A DNA stretch of 64,000 bases from Xanthostigma xanthostigma. Its lineage: Eukaryota; Arthropoda; Insecta; Raphidioptera; Raphidiidae. Shown piece after piece: positions 54,790-64,000 of this stretch. Below the pieces are notes generated by a model that saw only the letters and a program-made list of their open reading frames with translations, had not been told where the DNA came from and searched no databases. The stretch covers positions 75,800,948-75,864,947 of the forward strand of contig OY754464.1 in assembly GCA_963575645.1 (NCBI GenBank), read 5' to 3'. The translations under genes and the position numbers were made by a program. Every line of letters begins with the position of its first letter. Position 1 is the first letter of the stretch.

Positions 54790-55973
54790 TATACAGTATG
54801 TAAACGCGTAAGGTGCACATAGGAAAATTAGTATTGGGAAAAAATACTTGGATCAGAGTTAGCCATGACTGCATTAATTGTTATTTCTATTGAATTATCG
54901 TGGTAATCTTGAGGATTTCTATTTTATTTTGATTTATTTTTATTTTACTTGGCTTTTTGACGTGATAACGTCTTATAAATTGATGAATCACCAATCTTAT
55001 AAATTGATAAAACACCGGCTGCATGCACGAAAAAGTGTAACGTTCCTAACGTAACGTTCGTAACGCGTAACGCGTAACGTTCCGCCTGACCCTGTGCGTG
55101 CTTTTCTCGAAAACGGCCCTAACGATTTGGATGAAATTTACTGAAAAGGGATTTTGGGGGGCAAAAAATCGTTTTAGCTAGGTCTCATCTCTCGAAAAAA
55201 TCGTTTTCTTAAAAATTTTATCATTATAAAAATCAATTTTTTGACGTATGAAAATACTTAAATATTGTAAGTAGGTTTTGGAATTTTATATTATAAACAG
55301 TGAAATAATTGTTTTATAAATATTATGACAGCTAATCTTTGAGACTTAAAATAAATACGAAAGAAAGAAAGTTAAAAAAAAAACAATTATATTATATGGT
55401 GAGTAATTTAAATAAATAAAATTAACCTAAATTTGAAGCGAAAGATGCAATATCATAGATTCGAATTATTATAATTATTATATGTAGAATTTAGGTTATG
55501 TATTACGGAATACGTTATCACGTAAAACTATCGTCCGTAAACCGACTTTACAGACAACCAATTTTTTTAATAATAAAAAGCTCTTACAAATAATTATTTT
55601 ATTTTTTTTGTACAAGTATAAAACAAAAAAACAACTCTATCTGTTTGGAAACATTTAATTCAAAAATTGTCTGACTGGTATGACGTATGCGCGTTGGAAA
55701 ATCAGTGACCCAATGTCTTTAGGTTCAACACGAATAGGCGGAGATATTTGATCTCGCACCATATTTAAGTATTTTTGGGAATTTAATGTCCCATTAATAA
55801 AAAAGTCCGATTATGTTGTAATAATTTGAATAATTTCTTCGGTAGTATACACATTCATTTTGCAAAAGAATATTATCTGTCAAATTGAAAAACAAGATTG
55901 CAAGGCTCACTCTGATCCAGTCATTTTTCCCAACGTTAATTTCCTTATGTGCACCTTACGTGTTTACATACTA
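54790..55973. mobile_element. TIR element W within Y, holding a G copy
   Basis: Left AGTATGTAAACGCGTAAGGT and right CCTTACGTGTTTACATACT are inverted ends of about 90 bp with several mismatches. A G-family copy lies at 54954-55568. Remaining interior (55569-55880) is unassigned. Confidence 0.75.
54954..55568 (+). mobile_element. G-family repeat, copy 7 (interior type a)
   Basis: Nearly identical to 12496-13104 along its full length, differing mainly in the minisatellite (an extra AACGCGT) and scattered bases. Confidence 0.9.
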
Positions 55974-56072
55974 TATAATTATCTAACATATAAACTTTGT
56001 CATCATCAAATAATCAATGAGGGTATTTCTAATACCGGATCTTAGCATAAAGTAGTGTTGATCCAATAGAAT

Positions 56073-56435
56073 GTTACGATGAAGGATGGTTTTGGTTGAG
56101 GATCATAAATAAATAAGCTTTACCAATGTTTCAGTCCACAAAAATTGCTTTTTGGCTATATATTGTCAAGACAAATATTTCAATTAAATTTTTACTGCGT
56201 GACATTTTTTGTAAAAATTTGATAATTTTAATAGTTTTTTATAATAAGATGTTCATATTAATTTTTTTAACCTATAAGAATATGATCATGTATGTTGTTT
56301 TAACAATTTACCACCTTTCGACCAGCTTGAGACCCTGAAGATGAAAATAAATTTTTCGAAACGTTGGCCACTAGCGAAACATTGGTAAAGCTTATTTATT
56401 TATGATCCTCAACCAAAACCATCCTTCATCGTAAC
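56073..56435. mobile_element. Foldback with perfect 59-bp arms and GAAACG motif
   Basis: 56073-56131 and 56377-56435 are exact inverted copies. CTGAAGA-T-GAAAA...TTTTC-GAAACG lies at 56334-56363, just inside the right arm. Imperfect direct repeats flank it (ACCGGATCTTAG near 56035 and 56434), both from the end of MITE Y. Confidence 0.8.
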
Positions 56436-56624
56436 CGGATCTTAGACTATAAAGAATGGAACGATCATAGTACTTGGTATCTAAAGTTGTAACGGGATCT
56501 CTATAAATTATTTTCTATTTTTGCGTTTATAAACTATTGCATTTTTATCTTTCTATTTTGAAGTAATCGCGAAAACGCTTGTGACGTCACGCCTCAGTGA
56601 CAGCTGACATTAGATGTTGTGCTT

Positions 56625-56830
56625 AGAGCTGTGGTTCAGAGGTATTTCAGAAATGTATGTGAATTTACTTAATGATTTGATTTAAATTAAGTATTTTCTA
56701 AAAAGTAGTAAAAATAGTACGGTGTTCTTTAGTTGCAAGTTAACTAACCTCAAAAAATAAGTGTCATAAAATATCACAAAAAAATAAACACTGTCGATTG
56801 TAGACAGTCTGTAAAAGTGGGAGGGGAAAT
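56625..56830 (+). repeat. Dispersed repeat shared with 61930-62460
   Basis: AGTTAACTAACCTCAAAAA and ATAAAATATCACAAAA recur at 62390-62446. The sister copy is interrupted by a MITE at 62039-62347. Confidence 0.7.
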
Positions 56831-57601
56831 ATTTTTGTCACCTTTTCGTTTCTCCAGTCCCATATCTAGCAGCGATTTGATAATTGGAAGCGTCGTTAAT
56901 TCGAATTAACTAAGTTCCACTGTATTTCAAAGTTTTTATTTATATCAATAAATCATAGACGTGAAAATTATAATACGAAACTAATATTTAGCTGTTAATT
57001 TTATCACTTGCAGAGTTTTTTTTTTGTTTTTGAAAAATCGTAAAAATGTATGTCCCGTGTGGGGCATTCAATTTTATGTTACAAATGAGAACGTCTGCGG
57101 CTCTTAAAAATTTGAACATCTGGCAACGCTGTTTTCAAGCGTCATATGATTTTGAGACTCTCTCCTAAAAAATTTTAATAAAATCTACCGTATCATTATT
57201 ATTAAATTTTTGATAAAAAGAGGAAACGAAATGCAGTTTCAAGATTTTAATCGCAACAGTCTGTACATTTTTTTGTTTCATTTGAAATTTTATTTTTGTA
57301 ATATTGTTGGGTTGTTTACCTTGCAGAAAATAACTACATATTTTTCTGAAATCCGGATATTACATTATGTATACGTAGTTATATTTTGATATTCCAGCTT
57401 ATCCTTTCATATTATATAGAAATTGCCAAATAAACATTATTCTTCTTCTTTCTAAAGTTGTTTGTGTCTTCAGTTTTTAAGCCGATTTCAGTTCGCTTTT
57501 TTTAGAATCAGTAACTATTCTCATAGTTATTTTCAGAAATTCATTTTGTTAGACCAAAGACGTAAAATATATAAATGGACCTAGCATTCCCTTATATTAG
57601 G
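56831..57601. other. No recognised feature
   Basis: AT-rich. No coding, tRNA-like or repeat signal identified. Confidence 0.45.
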
Positions 57602-58191
57602 ACTAGCGGTCCTGTCCGGTTTCACCCGGGTGTAAAAGAACGAATGGGGAAGGGAGGAACATGAGTACACACATTCATCTTAGTTTACCGAGATGAATGT
57701 TGTGTCCAAATTTCATGATGATCGGAGTTACCGACGTTACCGTTCAAAAGTTTTTGTCGATAAAAAGCAGTATTTACTTTTTTAAGCTAATAAATTTAGA
57801 AGAAAGCAATGTAGAAAATAAAAAAAAATAAAAAAAAAAATAAAAAAAAAATATTCGCCCAACGTAGGGCTCGAACCCATGACCCTGATATTGACAGTCG
57901 TGTACTCTACCGTTTGATCTAGCCGGCGTTGTATGCTGACAATGCTGATATGAGTATATTTAGTTAGTGCATTTCACCTGAATAGAAGCTTATTTTTGAG
58001 ATACATTGGGCAACATTTTTCATTAATGCTCCGCTCCTAATGGTCGTAGTCCGATTTTATATAGCCTATAGCCTTCCTCGATAAATAGGCTATCCAACAA
58101 AAAAATTTTTTTAAAATTTGAACCAGTAGTTCCTGAGATTAGCGTGTTCAAACAAACAAACAAACTCTTCAGCTTTATATATTAGTATAGA
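57602..58191 (-). mobile_element. Helitron-like repeat with tRNA-Lys-like insert, copy 2
   Basis: Matches 17900-18510 over its length. The tRNA-like 72-mer is at 57856-57927 (minus) and keeps the B box GGGTTCGAGCCC. Plus-strand left edge ACTAGCGG gives a CTAG-type 3' end on the minus strand. Confidence 0.75.
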
Positions 58192-58306
58192 TAATACATT
58201 GTAATGATGACAATATTCGATATGGGAGAGAAGGGTTAGTCTTTTTCTAAATACCGATAACATATAGGTTTGCAGTTTTCAAGCATATAAAAATAATAAT
58301 TAATAA

Positions 58307-58852
58307 TAGTACGAGATCCGGTATTAGAAATACATACCCTCAACTGTTATCTGATGATGACAGAGGTTATACGTTATATAATATACTCATTGATAAATCG
58401 CACTTTGGTTGCCTAGCTCAATCGCGTTCCGATGCTGTTAAATTAAATAAATTATAATTTAATTTTTTGGATCAACTTTCCCGATTTGTTAATCATAAAA
58501 ATCGAGCATAAGATGAGAGAATATGGCACAAATAAAATGTTAACAAAACAAATAAACTCAAAGTACACAGAACACAACTATTTACAAGGTATGTTTATGT
58601 GGATGCTCTATATTCATGTATAGAATCAATGGTATATTCCAATTCCTTGTGTCATATTCTCTCATTTTAGGCTCGATTTTTATGATTAACAAATCGGGGA
58701 AGGTTATCCAAAAAAGGCAAATAAAATTTATTTAATTTAACAGCGTCAGTACGTGATTTAGCTACGTAACCCATGCGCGATGTATCTAACATATTATGTC
58801 ATTATCTAATAACAGATGAGGGCATATATTTCTAATACCGGATCTTAGACTA
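58307..58852 (+). mobile_element. Long-TIR MITE Y, copy 3, uninterrupted
   Basis: 546 bp, ends TAGTACGAGATCCGGTATTA and TAATACCGGATCTTAGACTA, arms of about 200 bp, flanked by TAA on both sides. Reference copy for the family. No ORF. Confidence 0.88.
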
Positions 58853-59140
58853 TAATGTTTATAAATTTTATATTGCTGATGAAATTATATTCTAGATTTG
58901 CTGTGAGAATAATTAGGATTGATTCTATTGCAATTTCATAACTTAACGGAGCTTTAAGCTTGTTACCATCATATTGTTTTTAGTCATTTTTGTTGGTTTT
59001 ATTGAAGTGAAGTTCCTTTTGTTAATTGCCTAATTTGATTGGTTATTTCAGTGAAGTAACCTACGAGTTAAATTTTAATTACATATACTACTGTATTGAA
59101 TTGAATTCGAATGTTTTGTCCAAGCAAAGAACTTATTAAT
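58853..59140. other. No recognised feature
   Basis: AT-rich, unassigned. Confidence 0.45.
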
Positions 59141-59590
59141 TTAACCGGATGCTTGGTCGTTAGTCTACAGATTATCTGGTTAATGCAAGAACTGAGTCAT
59201 CGGATTTTTGGGGTGAACGTCAAAATATTCAACAAAAAGAGAAAGGAGTATAGTGCACTGATACCTGATAATTTGCTTGGTGAATTGAAAGTTGTTATAG
59301 ATTGACGAATTTAAACTGTTGTAATAATTATGTAAGTTACTACTTTTAGGTAATTAGATAATATAATTTCAGCATTCCTTTCTATAAATTAAAATTATCA
59401 CTTGTATTCTGTTATTTTGTATTTCTAAACTGGTGTTACAAATTATTTGTTTTGATTATTACAAACATAACAAAAATACATTTTATTCTAACAAATAAAT
59501 GTGTTTCAAGATTAGTAACTTCTATTTTTAATAGCGTTCGGTGAATATGTGCATCAACCAGATAATCTGCAGACTAACCAGTTAATCTGC
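59141..59590. mobile_element. TIR element with TAGTCTACAGATTATCTGG ends
   Basis: The inverted pair 59162-59186 and about 59549-59577 (AACCAGATAATCTGCAGACTA) encloses the 53440-53660-type interior. The 64-codon ORF inside has no transposase motif. Confidence 0.65.
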
Positions 59591-60195
59591 ACTCTAACTG
59601 AGTTACGAACATTAGCGGTATACCCTATACTTTTGTTACATTCTATATGTTATAATAATCTGGAAACAAGCGTTGGTTTCATACGTACTGTATAACAAGA
59701 GATTTACACATCAGAAAAATAAACGATGAGGGGGAAGAGGAGGTTGATGTACATGTTGTGCTTTTGTTAGACATTGTATTTGTTGAAAAATATATCTTTG
59801 GCTCAGTTGTGCAGACTCGGATGATTAGGTTAGTATAATAGCTCAAACGACTCAACTTCATAGTTTGAGTGATTACACTTTACTTTCACTTATCTCTCTC
59901 TACTAAATTGAAGACATTGTTGTTTACAATAGCTACCTCGTTTGTTGGACACATCAGCAAACTTCGTTTTTAGACTGTACACTACATATTGGAATTATTT
60001 CAATCTATTCTCTCTATACTCTAAATATGAGATAAACTGAAATTTGTTTTGTGCTGGTACATTTATTTATGGGGAATTATAAAATGGTCGAATAAAAAAA
60101 CAAATTTGGTGACTGATGATGAGATACTGTTAACTTGAGATATTACAATAATATAATTTGCACTGATTTTTCACTCGGCACTTTATTTAATATTA
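59591..60195. other. No recognised feature
   Basis: Unassigned. A minus-strand 60-codon ORF with a Ser-rich run has no domain. Confidence 0.4.
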
Positions 60196-60720
60196 AAATA
60201 ATAGTTGGGTGACTGAATTACTAAGTGAGCGACTGAATTACTAAGTGAGCGACTAGAATGCCTTCGGTAATTTTGAAGCAGATATCTTCTTTTGTTTTTC
60301 ACTTTGAGACTACAACTTAAAACTCACATTTTCATGAAGATTGAAAACCACCGCTTTTTTTGATAAAGGGGTATGCGAATTGTCTCGCAGAGAAACGCGA
60401 TGGGGCAAAGGTGGAGTTTTTAAAAAAATAATTCCGGGGTGAACGATAAACGGGTATGCGAATTACAATTCCGGGGTGAACGATAACGGGGTATGCGAAT
60501 TAAATAGTTAATTGTTTGAAAAGAACTGCGTTTTCTAAAAAATGTATATTTAATTGACAGTCAAAATAAATATATATTTTTTAGAAAACGCAGTTCTATT
60601 CAAACAATTAACTATTATTAACTTAGTAATTTAGTCGCTCACTTAGTAATTTAGTCACCCAACTATTATTTTCTCGTCACGCGTAGACAGTCGCTCACTT
60701 AGTAATACAGTAACCCAAAT
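60196..60720. repeat. Composite palindromic block
   Basis: AGTTGGGTGACTGAATTACT at 60205 is inverted at about 60644-60664. Inside are a reversed satellite block (60333-60500) and a hairpin with arms AGAACTGCGTTTTCTAAAAA and the inverse (60519-60595). Confidence 0.65.
60333..60500 (-). repeat. Satellite-type units, reversed copy of 27325-27610
   Basis: AAGCGGTGGTTTTCAATCTT (reversed) followed by GGGGTATGCGAATTGTC and two short units, the same order as at 27 kb. Confidence 0.8.
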
Positions 60721-61782
60721 TGATTATTTTTGTCACCCAAAATTGTAATTTACAGTTTCTCGTTTAAATACTACCCTTTATTTATTTATTTAGTTAGTAG
60801 ACTTTTCTTAAATTTTTGTTTCACATCTGCCAGGCGTTCCACGACGGCTTACATTTTTTTTTCCAAAAAAATTAACATTAGGGCGCTGAACTGCCCCCAC
60901 AAAAAAAAGAAAACGCGACTGTACATTCCTTCCAGTTATCTGAAATCAAGAAATCGGTCATATTTCCGATTGGGAAGATTTAATAACCGTATAATTGTTC
61001 ATACGTATGGGAAAAAAACTGAAATTATGAAATTTTATTGAACAATTTAATTGTAAATATTAATTGATTGGTCATTAATACGGTTGTTTGAAATTGTACC
61101 ATAATTAGGGTGAAATAGAAAATGCTCATTTTGACATTAATGCAGCAACATTACCTGGGGACAAGCGTCTGATCGGTAAATGGCGGGTTTAAATGGTGGA
61201 AGTGCCGGGTGCAGCTTTAGTCCCAAAAAATATTTTGTTTTATGTCATTCAAGCGAAAATCATTTTATAAACATCATAAAAATATTATCTGTCAATTATT
61301 GTGCAATATATTTATATATAATTCTGAAAAACTTGAAGATATCTTAAAATCGTGTTGAAAGATTTATAAAAAACTATTAAGCAACACACTATGACTTATT
61401 TATTTATCGGACTTATTCTGGGTTGCAGAAAGGATTGTCAAAATATTTGATGTGACAATAATCTTAGTCTGTGATCATATAATTACAATTTCTATACATC
61501 AGGACTCATTCTAGTTCACATGTCTCTTTTTTATGAATTACAGTCCTCCTTCACCGAAAATTATGATCATGGTGTCATTCGATTCGGAATTACAACTAAA
61601 AACTTTTTGAAAAAAAGTTATAAACAAAATAGTAAAAGAAAAAAAAAGGGGTTTGGTTTTTTGAGAATATCTCAAAAACTATTGCGGATATCTGAAATCA
61701 CAAAATAGATTCTGAAAGAACACGAAATTTCATACATAAAAGTCCCATCTTCCGGAACTTTACCACCAATATTTCTAATTTT
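60721..61782. other. Mostly unassigned
   Basis: CTCGTTTAAATACTACCC at about 60758 also precedes the satellite array at 28402. ATCTGCCAGGCGTTCCACGA is at 60827. ORFs at 60730-61041 and 61520-61708 have no domains. Confidence 0.45.
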
Positions 61783-61925
61783 AATTTAGAGGTAAACATA
61801 GGACTAAAGAAATGTTTTTTCTATTTTTTATACGGCAAGCTAAAAGACGAAAATGATTATATAAATAATAATTATATAAAAAATAGGGAAAAAAAATGCT
61901 TAGCCCTATTTTCACCTCTAAATTA
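61783..61925. repeat. Imperfect hairpin
   Basis: AATTTAGAGGTAAACATAGG and CCTATTTTCACCTCTAAATT are inverted, with TTCTATTTTTTATA / TATAAAAAATAG nearer the centre. Confidence 0.7.
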
Positions 61926-62038
61926 ATAATAAATGGATTGCAGAGCTGTGATGCAGATGTATTTCGTAGATAGGTATATGTAAAATTACTTGATGATATG
62001 ATTTACATTAAACTTTTTTTAAAAGTAGGTACAGTATG

Positions 62039-62347
62039 CCCCACGGATCTAAAAGATTCGGAAGTTAGTCACAAACAGCGTCGCAAAGGCACATTATAGA
62101 GTCGTCGATACTCCCACCACCTCCCAGCTACCTGCACGGAACGTGCGCTCGTCGGTGATTGGCCGTGATCGCTCGTTGCCTTTGTCACTTGTCGCTTTCC
62201 TGCTTTAAAGTACAGTCGAGTACGCTATTGTCAAGTTGTTATTGCTATGTTAGTGTCGTTGAGTTGCTAGTTTGTAGTTTTTCAACAGACTGTACAAGCG
62301 CAAGCCCGCATTCGCATCTAACTTCCGAGCCTTTTAGATTCGTGGCG
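62039..62347. mobile_element. 309-bp GC-richer TIR element
   Basis: Ends CACGGATCTAAAAGATTCGG and the inverse of CCACGAATCTAAAAGGCTCG. The interior is noticeably GC-richer than its surroundings. The homologous locus at 56.7 kb lacks it, which confirms an insertion. Confidence 0.75.
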
Positions 62348-62557
62348 CGTACTATACTTAGTAGTAAAATAGTATGGCTTTCTTTAGCTGCGAGTTAACT
62401 AACCTCAAAAATAATCTACGACATAGGTGTTATAAAATATCACAAAACCTCGAATAAACAACAATTTAACTAATTAAATGATGCAGAAGTGAATTATTGC
62501 CATAAAAATTCAAGCGATACGGCGATTATACACTTCAAGTGTTTATATTCTCTTTTA

Positions 62558-63281
62558 GTCAGAGTGCCCGTCGGCAAAAATTTTACTGATACATACTCTC
62601 CCCAAACTTTGTATATGGCTTCATTAAGGGCCCCATACACCTCGTTTTATTTTTGGCAGTTTTAACCGCACGGGTAAAACTGTAGGCCTAGTCTGACACC
62701 TATTTCCTCTATGACTTTTCTTGATTTTGGCGTTTTCCCTCTAAACTTTCCGAAAGATGTCGTTTTGACGACATGTAAAAAATGTATAGACACTGTTTGT
62801 TTTTTAATTGGATAGCTTAAAAACTTCAATCAAAACGCTAAAATAATATTCTCTGACAAATAACATGAACCATTTAAAATGTCTGACACATCGAATATGT
62901 TCGACATATTCGAGGTGTCAGACTAGGCCTAATGAAGCCATATACAAAGTTTGGGGAGAGTACGCATCAGTAAAATTTTTGCCACCTCGAATATGTCGAA
63001 CATATTCGATGTGTCAGACATTTTAAATGGTTCATGTTGTTTGTCAGAGAACATTATTTTAGCGTTTTGATTGAAGTTTTTAAGCTATCCAATTAAAAAA
63101 CAAACAGTATCTATACATTTTTACATGTCGTCAAAACGACATCTTTCGGAAAATTTAGAGGGAAAACGGCCCAAAATCGAGAAAAGTCATAGAGAAAATA
63201 GGTGTCAGACTAGGCCTAATGAAGCCTAATTTGAAGGGGAGAGTATGTATCAGTAAAATTTTTGCCGACGGGTACTCTGAC
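62558..63281. mobile_element. Palindromic TIR element, 724 bp
   Basis: Ends GTCAGAGTGCCCGTCGGCAA and the inverse of TTGCCGACGGGTACTCTGAC, about 45 bp. Most of each half is an inverted copy of the other, around ACCTCGAATATG / CATATTCGAGGT hairpins. A partial copy is at 11646-11930. No ORF. Confidence 0.8.
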
Positions 63282-63286
63282 AATTT

Positions 63287-63361
63287 GGCCTAGTTTATAT
63301 GAGAGGCGTTCAACGCGCGTTGGGCCAACGCGCGTTAAACGCTCTTCATGTGTGCTAGGCC
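63287..63361. mobile_element. 75-bp micro-foldback
   Basis: GGCCTAG and CTAGGCC ends, then GAG(A)GGCGTT and inverse, with the self-complementary AACGCGCGTT occurring twice around GGGCC. Almost the whole unit can fold on itself. Confidence 0.65.
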
Positions 63362-63837
63362 TTTGATTTACAGAGAGAGAAATAATATCTGTAAATCTGA
63401 GTAGTCTCCAAAAACGGCCTCAATCCTTTTCAGCGTTGCATTTTGAGACACGCTGATCGTAGTTACAGTTGTAATGTCATAATGAAGTTAATTAGAGTGT
63501 CAATGTGAGTAATGTGTCACCTTTTTTTGTAACGAAGCCAATTCATTATTTTCACACAAGCTACATAGAACAGGTGTTTCAGGTTAGAGAAACCAAATAA
63601 TTGAAGCACGTTTAATGATCGCTTGTTAATATCAGCTCGTCAGTGAACTAAGGCTATGAGCGTGTAAAGCAAGAAGGAACGGTGAACTTCAATGCTGAGT
63701 TTCAGAAAGCTTTGCGAAAAAAAATGATTTTACAGTGACTTTAGATTGTGAGCATGCTAAAAAACTGTAATTATAATATAATTACAGTTTTTATGCATGC
63801 AAGAGCAGTCAAACGTCGTTGTGAAACTCCCTGACAT
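63362..63837. other. No recognised feature
   Basis: Unassigned. A near-perfect hairpin AAAAACTGTAATTATAA / TTATAATTACAGTTTTTA lies at 63758-63795. Confidence 0.45.
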
Positions 63838-64000
63838 GCAGAAGATTAGATGAGATCCAAATCTTCTTGGTTTCCGGGCTTGTATGCCGTGGTCCATTGG
63901 TATTACTATACCTAACGTTTCGTCTACAACTGCGTTAGACATTATCAAAGGCGATGTGGTAGCGGAGTAGCATCGCCTTTGATAATGTCTACCGTAGTTT
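63838..64000 (-). mobile_element. PLE-like foldback, cut by the window end
   Basis: Minus strand 63948-63913 reads GTCTAACGCAGTTGTAGACGAAACG, then family-P 3' sequence (ACCAATGGACCACGG). A palindrome (GACATTATCAAAGGCGATG and inverse, 63938-63991) forms the centre, and a second arm starts before the window ends. Confidence 0.6.

Larger units (their letters stand above)
54316..56047 (-). mobile_element. Long-TIR MITE Y, copy 2, interrupted
   Basis: Same ends as 47090 and 58307, but the unique centre (CTATTGATTCTATACATAAA) reads in the opposite direction, so the copy is inserted in reverse. Interrupted at about 54790-55973. Confidence 0.8.

Overview
The window is AT-rich, non-coding eukaryotic DNA with no intact host gene that I can recognise. 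It is almost wholly built from nested, mostly dead transposable elements. There are no bacterial-type operons, rRNA genes or CRISPR arrays. Pol III-type tRNA-like SINE heads, non-LTR retrotransposon tails, hAT-type miniature elements with 8-bp target duplications, Helitron-like repeats and a Penelope-like element point to an arthropod. Several dispersed repeats (3598-4146, 17900-18510, 33600-33875, 57602-58191) look like those familiar from moths and butterflies, so a lepidopteran is my best guess, by inference only.

Layout. 1-4.1 kb: a dispersed-repeat end, an LTR-like segment with a heat-shock-style core promoter, and a duplicated Helitron-like repeat. 4.4-11.6 kb: a tRNA-Leu-headed hairpin element, hAT MITEs, foldbacks and a broken LINE. 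12.5-18.8 kb: a cargo-carrying repeat family (called G here), a second LTR-like segment, a hAT element with a SINE inside it, and a 1.3-kb TIR element. 18.8-19.35 kb: a CpG-dense stretch ending at a splice-donor-like site, the only candidate for host promoter or first-exon sequence. 19.9-22.7 kb: a Penelope-like retroelement (PLE) with 1,054-bp inverted arms and an exact 19-bp flanking duplication. 23-27 kb: repeat fragments, including a 112-bp retro-insertion and a 176-bp hAT MITE with a perfect TSD. 27.98-30.2 kb: an element with inverted minisatellite ends and 14 full copies of an 83-bp satellite. 30.5-43.5 kb: hAT elements, LINE tails, SINE bodies, five G-family copies and a 2-kb TIR element. 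43.8-50.2 kb: a large, loosely palindromic block. 50.6-64 kb: further nests, ending in a PLE-like foldback cut by the window edge.

The most interesting pattern is a recurrent small RNA-like motif: (C/T)TGANGA, one extra base, a 5-7 bp stem, then GAAA(C/T)G. It occurs near the outer ends of the Penelope-like element and in several unrelated-looking foldbacks that share the same layout (an inverted copy of the 3' end placed upstream). Other leads are a 39-bp hairpin tip that is inverted between two copies of one element, a repeat family with conserved ends and interchangeable interiors, and an apparent empty site for one member of that family. Elements do not work together as a pathway here; the order of nesting gives a relative history of insertions.
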